Shown: piece after piece, positions 1 through 5,655 of the stretch
Layout of the letters: each line of letters opens with the position of its first letter
Numbering within the stretch: the first letter of the stretch is position 1
Source of the DNA: Acidobacteriota bacterium
Lineage (GTDB): Bacteria > Acidobacteriota > Terriglobia > UBA7540
Assembly: GCA_021784615.1 (NCBI GenBank)
Contig: JAJYHU010000341.1
Span: forward strand, 1 to 7,408
Reading direction: 5' to 3'
Length of the DNA stretch: 7,408 nucleotides
Translations under genes and position numbers: made by a program
Notes under the pieces: generated by a model
Told to the model about the DNA's origin: nothing
What the model saw: the letters and a program-made list of their open reading frames with translations, nothing else
Database searches by the model: none

Positions 1-1
1 T

Positions 2-1537
2 CGCAGCGCCTCATCGGTGCTGGAGGCGCTGGCCAAACGCGTGCCCAGCGTCGCGCACCGCAAACAGGACGGGGCGACTTCCGACGTCAAACTTGATGAA
101 ATCTCGATCGGGGACACGCTGGTGATTTACCCGCACGAAATCTGCCCCGTGGATGGCGTGGTCGTGCAAGGCCACGGCATCATGGATGAGTCCTACCTGA
201 CGGGCGAGCCGTTCGAAATCTCCAAAACGCCCGGCGCCCAAGTCCTATCGGGCGCAATCAACGGGGCGGAGGCGCTCACCATCCAAGCCGAAAAATTGCC
301 GGTCGATTCCCGTTACGCCAAGATCATGCAAGTGATGCAAACCGCCCAAAACAACCGCCCGCGCCTTCGCCGCCTGGGAGACCAACTGGGAGCTTATTAC
401 ACGCCCCTCGCCGTCGCTTTGGCGCTCGCGGCTTGGCTGGTAAGCAGCCAGTCCCATCGCTTCCTGGCCGTTTTAGTCATCGCCACTCCCTGCCCGCTGC
501 TGATCGCCATTCCGGTCAGCATCATTGGCGCGATTTCGCTTTCCGCCCGCCGGGGCATCGTGGTCAAAGACCCTTCGGTGCTCGAACAACTGGACACTTG
601 CCGCACCATCATCTTTGATAAGACTGGCACGCTCACCTACGGCCTTCCGGAGTTGACCCAGGAATTGATTGCTCCAGCCTTCGACAAAACGGAAGTTCTG
701 CGGCTCGTGGCCAGTCTCGAACAATATTCCAAGCACCCGCTCGCCCGGGCCATTCTCAATGCCGCGCGCGAGCAGAACCTGCCGCTTCAAGACGCCGCCC
801 AGATCAGTGAAACGCCGGGCCGCGGCCTTCAGGGCATCGTCCTCGCAAGATCGATCCGGATTACCAGCCGCCCCGCCATCGTCAAGGAATTCGGCACGCC
901 CGAATCCAGCCTGCCCCCGGTGACGGCGGGCCTCACCTGCGAAATCGCGATCGACGGCGCTTACGCCGCCACCTACATCTTCCACGACGCGCCGCGCCAG
1001 GAAAGCAAATCCTTTGTCCGGCATCTCGGACGCAAGCACGCCTTTGACCGCCTGATGCTGGTTTCCGGCGACCGCGAAAGCGAAGTGAAGTATCTGGCTG
1101 ATCTGGTGGGAATGAAGGAAGTCTACGCTTCTCAAAGCCCTGAGCAAAAAGTCGCCCTGGTTCGCGAAGCCACCCGCAAAGCAAAAACTCTTTTCCTCGG
1201 CGACGGCATCAACGACGCTCCCGCTCTGATGACGGCGTCCATCGGAGTGGCTTTCGGGCACCACAGCGACATCACCACGGAAGCCGCAGGCGCCGTGATT
1301 ATGGATACTTCGCTCGAAAAGGTGGACGAGTTCTTCCACATTGCCAAGCGCATGCGCTCCATTGCCTTGCAGAGCGCGGTCGGCGGAATGGCCTTAAGCA
1401 TTCTCGGCATGTTCTTTGCCGCGGCCGGCTACTTGCCGCCCGTCGCCGGAGCCATCACCCAGGAAGTCATCGACCTTTTTGCCATTCTCAACGCCATCCG
1501 CGCGGCCCTGCCGCCCAAAAGCCTTATCGACTTCTGA
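2..1537 (+). CDS. Heavy-metal-translocating P1B-type ATPase, 5'-truncated by window edge
   Basis: An ATP-driven pump in the cytoplasmic membrane that exports or moves a transition metal. The reading frame is open from base 2, so the first transmembrane helices and any N-terminal metal-binding domain are missing. Visible in order: the actuator domain with the TGE loop (SYLTGEP, about bases 191-211); a membrane helix with the metal-site motif TPC (485-493, ATPCPLLIAIP); the phosphorylation motif DKTGT with Asp at 617-619; the nucleotide-binding HP motif (SKHPLARA, about 728-751); the hinge GDGINDAP (1199-1222); and a final helix pair ending QEVIDLFAILNAIRA. All core catalytic residues are present, so the pump should be active. 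The TPC motif differs from the CPC of typical copper and zinc/cadmium pumps, so the metal cannot be assigned from the visible part. Family certain, substrate unknown. The gene faces the minus-strand AAA+ gene across a hairpin-rich gap. Confidence 0.95.
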   Translation, partial: RSASSVLEALAKRVPSVAHRKQDGATSDVKLDEISIGDTLVIYPHEICPVDGVVVQGHGIMDESYLTGEPFEISKTPGAQVLSGAINGAEALTIQAEKLPVDSRYAKIMQVMQTAQNNRPRLRRLGDQLGAYYTPLAVALALAAWLVSSQSHRFLAVLVIATPCPLLIAIPVSIIGAISLSARRGIVVKDPSVLEQLDTCRTIIFDKTGTLTYGLPELTQELIAPAFDKTEVLRLVASLEQYSKHPLARAILNAAREQNLPLQDAAQISETPGRGLQGIVLARSIRITSRPAIVKEFGTPESSLPPVTAGLTCEIAIDGAYAATYIFHDAPRQESKSFVRHLGRKHAFDRLMLVSGDRESEVKYLADLVGMKEVYASQSPEQKVALVREATRKAKTLFLGDGINDAPALMTASIGVAFGHHSDITTEAAGAVIMDTSLEKVDEFFHIAKRMRSIALQSAVGGMALSILGMFFAAAGYLPPVAGAITQEVIDLFAILNAIRAALPPKSLIDF

Positions 1538-1569
1538 CACCCCGTTGGCGCTCAGCGGCAATCGCGCGA

Positions 1570-1635
1570 TGGCGGCATAAAGCCGCCACCACGATGATCG
1601 CCGAATTCGAGCGCCGTAGCGGCGTTTACCCCGCC
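1570..1635. repeat. GC-rich palindromic repeat cluster between convergent genes
   Basis: The gap between the two convergent stop codons contains a perfect 7-bp stem (TGGCGGC, loop ATAAA, GCCGCCA; 1570-1588). It also has a 5-bp stem CGCCG-TAG-CGGCG (1612-1624), followed by TTT and an alternative GGCG...CGCC pairing out to 1635. Read on the minus strand, bases 1582-1571 and their upstream flank resemble the plus-strand sequence ahead of the 5579-5596 hairpin, so this looks like one copy of a dispersed REP-like family. It may also act as a bidirectional terminator for the two convergent genes, but the U-tract is only three bases, so that role is a guess. Confidence 0.6.
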
Positions 1636-1649
1636 ACGGATGTCTCTCG

Positions 1650-2792
1650 TTAGTCCCCGGAGACTCGCACGGCCAGGGCCCGCACGGCAACCCGTTCCGT
1701 TGAAACCGGCATCAGGGCCGTCTGCTTGGAAGGAACGGGCGCCGCTCCCACCAAAGCGCCCTGCTCATCCCGCACGAAGGTCAGTTTGGAGTGGTCCGGG
1801 TTCGCATCCACGCTGATCAGGTCTCCCAGGCGAATCTGTTTGGTCGCCAGCAGGTTGGAAAGCGGGAAGACCAGGTGGCGTTCGATGGCGCGCTTCAGGT
1901 GGCGTGCGCCGAAGTTGGGATCGACGCCCTCGCGCAGCAGTAGCTCGCGGGCCGGAGTGCTGCACTTGAAGATGAATTGCTTGCCCGGCGCGGCGCTGAT
2001 GATCCGCTCCTGAACCTTGGCAAGCTCGATATCCAGGATCTTTTCCAGGTGCTCGCGCCGCAAGGACCGGAAGACGATCACCTTGTCGATGCGGTTCATG
2101 AACTCGGGCGAGAATTTCCTTCTCGCGGCTTCGGTTGCCACGCGATAGATTTTCTGGTCAAGTTCTTCATCCTCGGCGCCCGACCCCGCGGAGAATCCCA
2201 TGCCGCCTTTCATCAGCTTGGCAACTTCCTGCGAGCCGAGATTGGACGTCAGGAAGATGATGGTGCGGGAGAAGTCCACTTTCCGGTTGTCGCCGAGCGT
2301 CAGCGTGGCTTTGTCCAGGATTCCCAGCAGCAGGTGCCAGAGCGCATCCGAGGCCTTTTCGATTTCGTCGAAGAGTACGAAGGAGAGCTTCATGGTCTCC
2401 GTGTGATGCTCTTCCAAGGCCTCCTGGGTGATCAGGGGCTGCGTTTCGCGGTGGCCCAGGTATCCGGGCGGCGATCCGATCAGCTTGGCGATTTCATGGC
2501 TGTGCTGGAACTCCGCGCAGTCGATCTTGAGCACGGCATGCGCGTCGCCGAACAACACCTCTCCGGCCGCTTCCACCAGGCGCGTCTTTCCGGATCCCGT
2601 CGGCCCCAGGAACAGCAGGTTGGCCAGCGGCCGTCCCGCGACGGCAAGCCCCGCCTTGTAAACCTGATAAATCCGCGCCAGCCGCCGGATGGCTCTGCCC
2701 TGCCCCACCACGCGCTTCCCCAGCGCCCACTCAAACTCTCTCACCTCGGGACTGTGGATCGTGGGGTCAAGCACCGTTTGGAATGCGCTCAT
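1650..2792 (-). CDS. Stand-alone ClpB/ClpA D2-like AAA+ ATPase
   Basis: A 380-residue AAA+ ATPase matching the second ATPase module of ClpA/ClpB-type unfoldases. Motifs by residue: Walker A GPTGSGKT (63-70); pore-loop GYLG with Tyr111; Walker B VLFDE (139-143); sensor 1 TSN (182-184); arginine finger in SPEFMNRID (Arg234); sensor 2 in NFGARHLKR (Arg297); then a D2-small-type C-terminal subdomain to about residue 340 and a 40-residue tail with no recognised motif. Unlike ClpA/B it has no first AAA+ module and no Clp N-domain, and I see no IGF/IGL ClpP-docking loop. It may therefore remodel proteins without ClpP, or work with an unidentified partner. The ATG is supported by a strong GGGAGGAG ribosome site (complement of 2798-2805) 5 bases upstream. 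The gene begins 17 bases after the stop of the 140-aa gene, indicating one operon. Catalytic residues look intact; the biological target is unknown. Confidence 0.9.
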   Translation of the reverse strand: MSAFQTVLDPTIHSPEVREFEWALGKRVVGQGRAIRRLARIYQVYKAGLAVAGRPLANLLFLGPTGSGKTRLVEAAGEVLFGDAHAVLKIDCAEFQHSHEIAKLIGSPPGYLGHRETQPLITQEALEEHHTETMKLSFVLFDEIEKASDALWHLLLGILDKATLTLGDNRKVDFSRTIIFLTSNLGSQEVAKLMKGGMGFSAGSGAEDEELDQKIYRVATEAARRKFSPEFMNRIDKVIVFRSLRREHLEKILDIELAKVQERIISAAPGKQFIFKCSTPARELLLREGVDPNFGARHLKRAIERHLVFPLSNLLATKQIRLGDLISVDANPDHSKLTFVRDEQGALVGAAPVPSKQTALMPVSTERVAVRALAVRVSGD

Positions 2793-2809
2793 GCTGTCTC
2801 CTCCCTGAC

Positions 2810-3232
2810 TTATGCGGAATAAGCCTGCGTCTTCCCTCGCCGCAATTGATGGAGCTTCACGTCGAGAGTCGAGCGCAACAGCTTTAAGCTAGAAGCCAAT
2901 TGCCTCACCAGCTCACGATCCTGTGTCATCGCGAGAACGGGCAGGTGCAGGTCGCCAATATCCAAGTGGAGGTTGCGGATGTTGCTGAGCAGCTCGTGCA
3001 AGTATCGCGAGTCGTTTTCGAAAGGCCGAATCAACTCCCGGGAAGCCTTCTCGCGCAGCCCCTTCCAATCCACTTCCACAAAGGGATGCCGCGTGGTGAC
3101 TCCCCGAATCACATCATCACTAATCCGAGGACGCCGGCCAAGCCGCGCCAGGTGCAGTTGGCGCACCCGGCCGTTTTTCCGGACGTTGTGCACCAAGTAG
3201 TAACATTCGCCGCGCTTCCTGATAAAGGCCAT
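2810..3232 (-). CDS. Hypothetical 140-aa protein, first gene of the AAA+ operon
   Basis: I do not recognise a characterised function. The protein is basic and probably cytoplasmic, with no signal peptide or membrane segment. The first 32 residues (MAFIRKRG.CYYLVHNVRK...VRQ...LARLG) resemble the N-terminal strand-rich segment of some IS1634/IS4-type transposases and of other short bacterial proteins. The catalytic transposase part is absent, and the resemblance is from memory, not a search. Residues about 55-133 look helical and contain regularly spaced leucines (LHELLSNIRNLHLDIGDLHL, then LVRQLASSLKLLRSTLDVKLHQL), suggesting helical packing or oligomerisation. The ATG is preceded by a GAGGAG-type ribosome site 7 bases upstream. 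The AAA+ gene follows after 17 bases, so this may be an adaptor, substrate or regulator of that ATPase (inference). Confidence 0.75.
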   Translation of the reverse strand: MAFIRKRGECYYLVHNVRKNGRVRQLHLARLGRRPRISDDVIRGVTTRHPFVEVDWKGLREKASRELIRPFENDSRYLHELLSNIRNLHLDIGDLHLPVLAMTQDRELVRQLASSLKLLRSTLDVKLHQLRRGKTQAYSA

Positions 3233-3247
3233 GCCGGGCCTCTCCTC

Positions 3248-3269
3248 GTAGTGGCAATACTACCACTAC
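3248..3269. promoter_or_regulatory. Operator-like inverted repeat upstream of the 140-aa/AAA+ operon
   Basis: GTAGTGG, 8 bases, CCACTAC: a perfect 7-bp inverted repeat. Two of the four central position pairs also match, giving 9 of 11 symmetric pairs. It lies immediately upstream of the ribosome site of the 140-aa gene and spans the predicted -10. This is the position expected for a dimeric repressor site. The half-site vaguely recalls the TACTAC/GTAGTA-type operators of BlaI/CopY-family repressors, but I cannot name the regulator, and none is encoded in the window. Confidence 0.5.
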
Positions 3270-3287
3270 ATATCCTGTTAGACGCAA
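3257..3287 (-). promoter_or_regulatory. Candidate promoter of the 140-aa/AAA+ operon
   Basis: On the minus strand an extended -10, TGGTAGTAT (TAGTAT complement of 3257-3262), lies 19 bases downstream of TTGCGT (complement of 3282-3287) as a weak -35. The flanking stretch, about 3270-3330, is an AT-rich island in otherwise GC-rich DNA. A start near 3250 would leave a leader of about 18-20 bases containing just the ribosome site. The spacing is longer than ideal, so the call is tentative. Confidence 0.35.
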
Positions 3288-3301
3288 GCAAATTATTCTA
3301 G

Positions 3302-3515
3302 TTACAGCCATAAAAATTATTTCTGGCGAATGCGACGATCCCCGCTCCCGCCGCACGTCTCGTCCGGGTGGGCGTGCGCGCCTCGCTCCCACCTGTCCCA
3401 ACCCGTCCTTTCGGACAGTTCGGCCAGGTTACCAGAAAGGCACTATGCCTGAAGATTAGGGAACCAAAACTTCGGCCGGCGCGTAGTGTTCTATAAGAGA
3501 GAGAGGTGAACCAAA
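3302..3515. other. Intergenic region between divergent genes, small stem-loops only
   Basis: No coding sequence is apparent. It holds three imperfect stems: GGTGGG (3367-3372) with CCCACC (3388-3393); CTGTCC (3393-3398) with GGACAG (3413-3418), competing with GTCC-TTTC-GGAC (3405-3416); and AGGCA-CTA-TGCCT near 3440-3450. These may be leader structures or degenerate repeats. The promoter for the downstream zinc-ribbon gene should be here, but no convincing -35/-10 pair is visible. Confidence 0.4.
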
Positions 3516-4040
3516 ATGTTTTGCCACAACTGCGGAGCGGCTACCACCCCGGGACAAAAGTTCTGCATCAGGTGCGGAACCACTCTTGAGGTGACGGCGA
3601 ATCCGCCCGCGCAGGCAGCGCCAACGCCAGCCGTTGTTGCGCCTTTGCCGCCGGTTGAAAGGCGGATTGAAAAGCACGCCAAGATCCTTGCCATCCTCTG
3701 GCTGGCAGCTTCCGGCCTTCGCCTGTTGCCGGGCTTGGGACTCCTTTTCTTTGGAGGCGGCATGGCAATGCATTTTATTCCCTTCCCGATCCGCGCCCTT
3801 CTTCTGCCCTTTGTCGGCGTTGTGGGAGCCTTGCTGCTGGCGGGCGCCGTAGCGGGTCTTGTGGCCGGATGGGGGCTGCTGAATTACCGTCCCTGGGCGC
3901 GTGTGCTGGCCCTTATTCTGGGCGCTATCTCGCTGATTCATTTCCCGTTCGGCACAGCCTTGGGAATCTACACGCTCTGGGTGCTGCTGCCCACGGCATC
4001 TGAACGCGAATACCAGCGGCTGGCGCACACCACTTTCTGA
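3516..4040 (+). CDS. Zinc-ribbon domain-containing membrane protein
   Basis: A 174-residue protein with an N-terminal zinc ribbon, CxxC at Cys3/Cys6 and Cys17/Cys20, each followed closely by Gly, which should bind one Zn ion in the cytoplasm. A Pro/Ala-rich linker (about residues 29-47) leads into three or four hydrophobic segments: about 55-80 (LAILWLAASGLRLLPGLG), about 90-122 (PIRALLLPF to GWGLL) and about 127-160 (ARVLALILGAISL to YTLWVLL). The hydrophobic part resembles small integral-membrane domains often joined to zinc ribbons in soil bacteria; the function of this family is not known to me. The ATG is preceded by GAGAGGTGA (3501-3509), a good ribosome site. It appears monocistronic. 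Confidence 0.85.
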   Translation: MFCHNCGAATTPGQKFCIRCGTTLEVTANPPAQAAPTPAVVAPLPPVERRIEKHAKILAILWLAASGLRLLPGLGLLFFGGGMAMHFIPFPIRALLLPFVGVVGALLLAGAVAGLVAGWGLLNYRPWARVLALILGAISLIHFPFGTALGIYTLWVLLPTASEREYQRLAHTTF

Positions 4041-4073
4041 CGCCGCGCATGGCGGCCGAGTGAGGGTCTCTTT

Positions 4074-4126
4074 CGGGGCGGTATCCCCGCCGCACCTTCA
4101 AACGAAAGGCCGCGGATTTACCCGCG
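4074..4126. repeat. Paired GC-rich hairpins downstream of the zinc-ribbon gene
   Basis: Two palindromes lie 34-86 bases after the stop codon: CGGGG-CGGTAT-CCCCG (4074-4089, with an alternative GGCGG/CCGCC pairing) and CGCGG-ATTTAC-CCGCG (4111-4126). Their loops and right arms (GTATCCCCGCC and TTTACCCGCGCC) resemble the TTTACCCCGCC at 1625-1635, so they are likely related degenerate palindromic repeats. No U-tract follows either, so a classical terminator role is unsupported. The rest of 4041-4153 holds nothing else I can identify. Confidence 0.5.
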
Positions 4127-4153
4127 CCTCAAATCTTCGGGTTCCCCTGTCCG

Positions 4154-4267
4154 CTACACCTCCAGGCCGATTGAGCGCATCAGCTTGAGGGCATTGCTGG
4201 TGCGGACAATGCCCCGCGTCAATTTGTAATCAAAACGGAGCCGGCCGTCTTCGAAGCGGGCCGTTGG
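4154..4267 (-). pseudogene. C-terminal remnant of a MutS-family mismatch-repair ATPase gene
   Basis: Reading the minus strand from 4267 down to the TAG at 4156-4154 gives 37 codons with no start: RFEDGRLRFDYKL, then TRGIVRTSNALKLMRSIGLEV, then stop. The pattern D-G-x-L-x-FDYKL-x-x-G-x-x-x-TSNAL-x-LM-x-x-[VI]GL is the extreme C-terminus of MutS-family ATPase domains (recognised from memory of the family). The frame is blocked by TGA (complement of 4268-4270). A short stretch in another frame (ITELTNG, complement of about 4259-4279) could be a shifted or deleted piece of the preceding strand, which is weak. Everything upstream (Walker motifs, clamp, lever) is absent and the space is occupied by the divergent 4Fe-4S gene. 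It is therefore a decayed gene end, not a functional protein. Confidence 0.72.
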
Positions 4268-4364
4268 TCAGTTCGGTGATCAGCTTCAGGCGTCTGGCTG
4301 CTGTGACCGAAGTCATACCTTCTTGAGGCCGCGTCCGCTAATCTTTATCTCTTGCGAGGACGCT

Positions 4365-5489
4365 ATGGGAATCCAGATTCATCCGGACAATGCGGCAACC
4401 GATCCATCCATTGCAACCGAACCCGCCGGGCGGCAGGCTTTAAGCCATAAACCAAAGAAGAAATTCCTGCGCCGCCGCGCGCGCGACCACTCGCAAAAGC
4501 TTCGCCTTGGCTTCCAGGCGGCCTTCCTGCTGTTGAACGTCTGGGTGGGCGGGCAGTTTTACCTCTGGGTCCGGCAATTTGAAGTTCCAGGCTCTGCGTT
4601 CTCCGTCTCGCGTCCCGCGGGCGTGGAAGGCTGGCTGCCCATCGGCGGGCTGATGAACCTCAAATACTGGCTTGAAACCGGCACGGTCCCAACGATCCAT
4701 CCTGCGGCCATGTTCTTGCTGCTCGCTTTTCTCTCGATCGCGTTTCTGTTTCGCCGGGCCTTTTGCAGTTGGCTCTGCCCGGTGGGAACGATCTCGGAAT
4801 ATTTGTGGCGCCTGGGCCGCAGGATCGGCAACTTCCGCCTGCCATCGTGGCTCGACGTCCCCCTGCGCGGGCTCAAGTACCTGCTGCTGGGATTTTTTCT
4901 GTGGGCGGTGGCGGGCATGTCGCCGGAAGCGATTGCGAGCTTCATGCACACGCCTTACGGGCTGATTGCGGACGTCAAGATGCTCAACTTTTTCCGGTTT
5001 ATGGGAACGGTTGGATTCGTGGTCCTGGGCGTGCTGGTAATTGCCTCGCTGTTTGTGCAGAACTTCTGGTGCCGCTACCTCTGCCCCTACGGCGCGCTGC
5101 TGGGATTGGTCTCGCTCGCAAGCCCGCTGCGCATCCGGCGCAACAGAGACGCCTGCATCGATTGCGCGAAATGCGCCAAAGCTTGCCCCGCGTGGCTGCC
5201 TGTCGACCGCCTGAACCGCGTCCGCTCGGCGGAGTGCACCGGCTGCCTTGAATGCGTGGCCGTCTGCCCGGCCGAGGGAGCGCTCACCCTGTCTTTGCCC
5301 GAACGCTTGCAATCAAAAAGCAAGCAAAACGGAATGCCCGCTTGGGCGATGGCTGCCGGAATCGCACTGCTCTTTCTCGGCCTTGTGGGATTCGCCAAAA
5401 CCGCCGGCCATTGGAATTCCCACATTCCGAACGCCGTCTATCAAAGGCTCATCCCCCACGCCAACGAAGCCACACACCCCATGCCGTAA
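4365..5489 (+). CDS. Polytopic membrane 4Fe-4S protein, NapH/CcoG/NosR-like
   Basis: A 374-residue integral membrane iron-sulfur protein, presumably moving electrons across or along the cytoplasmic membrane. A basic cytoplasmic N-terminus (KKKFLRRRAR, 31-40) precedes hydrophobic helices at about 48-66, 114-130, 170-185, 212-231 and 327-346. The two CxxxCP motifs typical of NapH/NosR/CcoG proteins are present (Cys134/Cys138 and Cys236/Cys240). They are followed by two ferredoxin-type motifs CxxCxxCxxxCP, Cys264-267-270-274 and Cys291-294-297-301, enough for two 4Fe-4S clusters. The C-terminal tail is His-rich (HWNSHIP...PHANEATHP). I chose the ATG at 4365 because GAGGA lies 4 bases upstream; an in-frame TTG at 4323 has no ribosome site. 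No nap, nos or cco genes are adjacent, so the partner is unknown. CcoG relatives reduce copper for oxidase assembly, but assigning that here would be inference. Confidence 0.88.
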   Translation: MGIQIHPDNAATDPSIATEPAGRQALSHKPKKKFLRRRARDHSQKLRLGFQAAFLLLNVWVGGQFYLWVRQFEVPGSAFSVSRPAGVEGWLPIGGLMNLKYWLETGTVPTIHPAAMFLLLAFLSIAFLFRRAFCSWLCPVGTISEYLWRLGRRIGNFRLPSWLDVPLRGLKYLLLGFFLWAVAGMSPEAIASFMHTPYGLIADVKMLNFFRFMGTVGFVVLGVLVIASLFVQNFWCRYLCPYGALLGLVSLASPLRIRRNRDACIDCAKCAKACPAWLPVDRLNRVRSAECTGCLECVAVCPAEGALTLSLPERLQSKSKQNGMPAWAMAAGIALLFLGLVGFAKTAGHWNSHIPNAVYQRLIPHANEATHPMP

Positions 5490-5513
5490 AATCCCCGCCC
5501 GCTGCATCGTAGC

Positions 5514-5596
5514 GCAAACCTGTTTGCAGGTCTGCCGCCTTTGTCGCCCGCCCCGCGCACTCAGCAATCACCGGTTGTGGCGGCTGCTCTGCCGCC
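5514..5596. repeat. Second pair of palindromic repeats in the 4Fe-4S/protease gap
   Basis: GCAAACCTGTTTGCAGGT (5514-5531) can form either GCAAA-CCTG-TTTGC or ACCTG-TTTG-CAGGT, two mutually exclusive stems. Downstream, GGCGGC-TGCTCT-GCCGCC (5579-5596) is a 6-bp stem like the one at 1571-1587. The 20 bases ahead of and including its left arm (CAATCACCGGTTGTGGCGGC) align, with few differences and one gap, to CGATCATCGTGGTGGCGGC on the minus strand at 1594-1576 and flank. This supports a dispersed repeat family present here in inverted orientation. Confidence 0.55.
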
Positions 5597-5614
5597 GGCG
5601 GGGCGCATTCGGTG

Positions 5615-5623
5615 TGCTATACT
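5615..5623 (+). promoter_or_regulatory. Extended -10 promoter of the protease gene
   Basis: TGCTATACT contains TG-n-TATACT, an extended -10 with 5 of 6 bases of the TATAAT consensus. No good -35 is visible about 17 bases upstream (that position is inside the GC-rich hairpin), which an extended -10 can tolerate. Predicted initiation near 5630 leaves a leader of about 26 bases that contains the ribosome site at 5643-5648. Confidence 0.5.
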
Positions 5624-5642
5624 CTCGGGCGACGCCATACTT

Positions 5643-5648
5643 AGGGAG
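5643..5648 (+). promoter_or_regulatory. Ribosome binding site deciding the TTG start of the protease
   Basis: AGGGAG sits 7 bases before TTG at 5656-5658. This choice gives a basic n-region (HRYIR) followed by a hydrophobic stretch, a proper signal peptide. The next candidate, ATG at 5692, would cut the signal peptide in half and has no matching ribosome site. Confidence 0.6.
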
Positions 5649-5655
5649 TCCGAGC

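Noticed and set aside
473..1339. Long antisense open frame (288 codons) opposite the metal ATPase
   Set aside because: The plus strand has an unambiguous P-type ATPase with all motifs; the antisense frame shows no recognisable domain and is explained by GC-rich codon use.
1977..2822. Long plus-strand open frame (281 codons) opposite the AAA+ gene
   Set aside because: It mirrors the AAA+ coding sequence, has no motif of its own and no ribosome site.
2810..3232. 140-aa protein as a complete transposase
   Set aside because: Only a short N-terminal resemblance exists; no catalytic DDE region, terminal inverted repeats or target duplication is visible.
3492..3497. TATAAG as a -10 box for the zinc-ribbon gene
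   Set aside because: Transcription would start inside the ribosome site, and no -35 is found at suitable spacing; the match is probably chance.
4323..4350. TTGAGG with TTATCT or TAATCT as a promoter, or TTG 4323 as start, for the 4Fe-4S gene
   Set aside because: The -10 candidates match the consensus poorly, and the TTG lacks a ribosome site while the ATG at 4365 has GAGGA just upstream.
4440..5312. Antisense 290-codon frame opposite the 4Fe-4S gene
   Set aside because: Composition is rich in Gln, Arg and Ala without any domain; it is a shadow of the real gene.
5248..5655. Extended N-terminus of the protease reaching back into the 4Fe-4S gene
   Set aside because: This stretch would overlap the 4Fe-4S coding region, hairpin repeats and the promoter, and would bury the signal peptide; the TTG at 5656 with AGGGAG is a better start.
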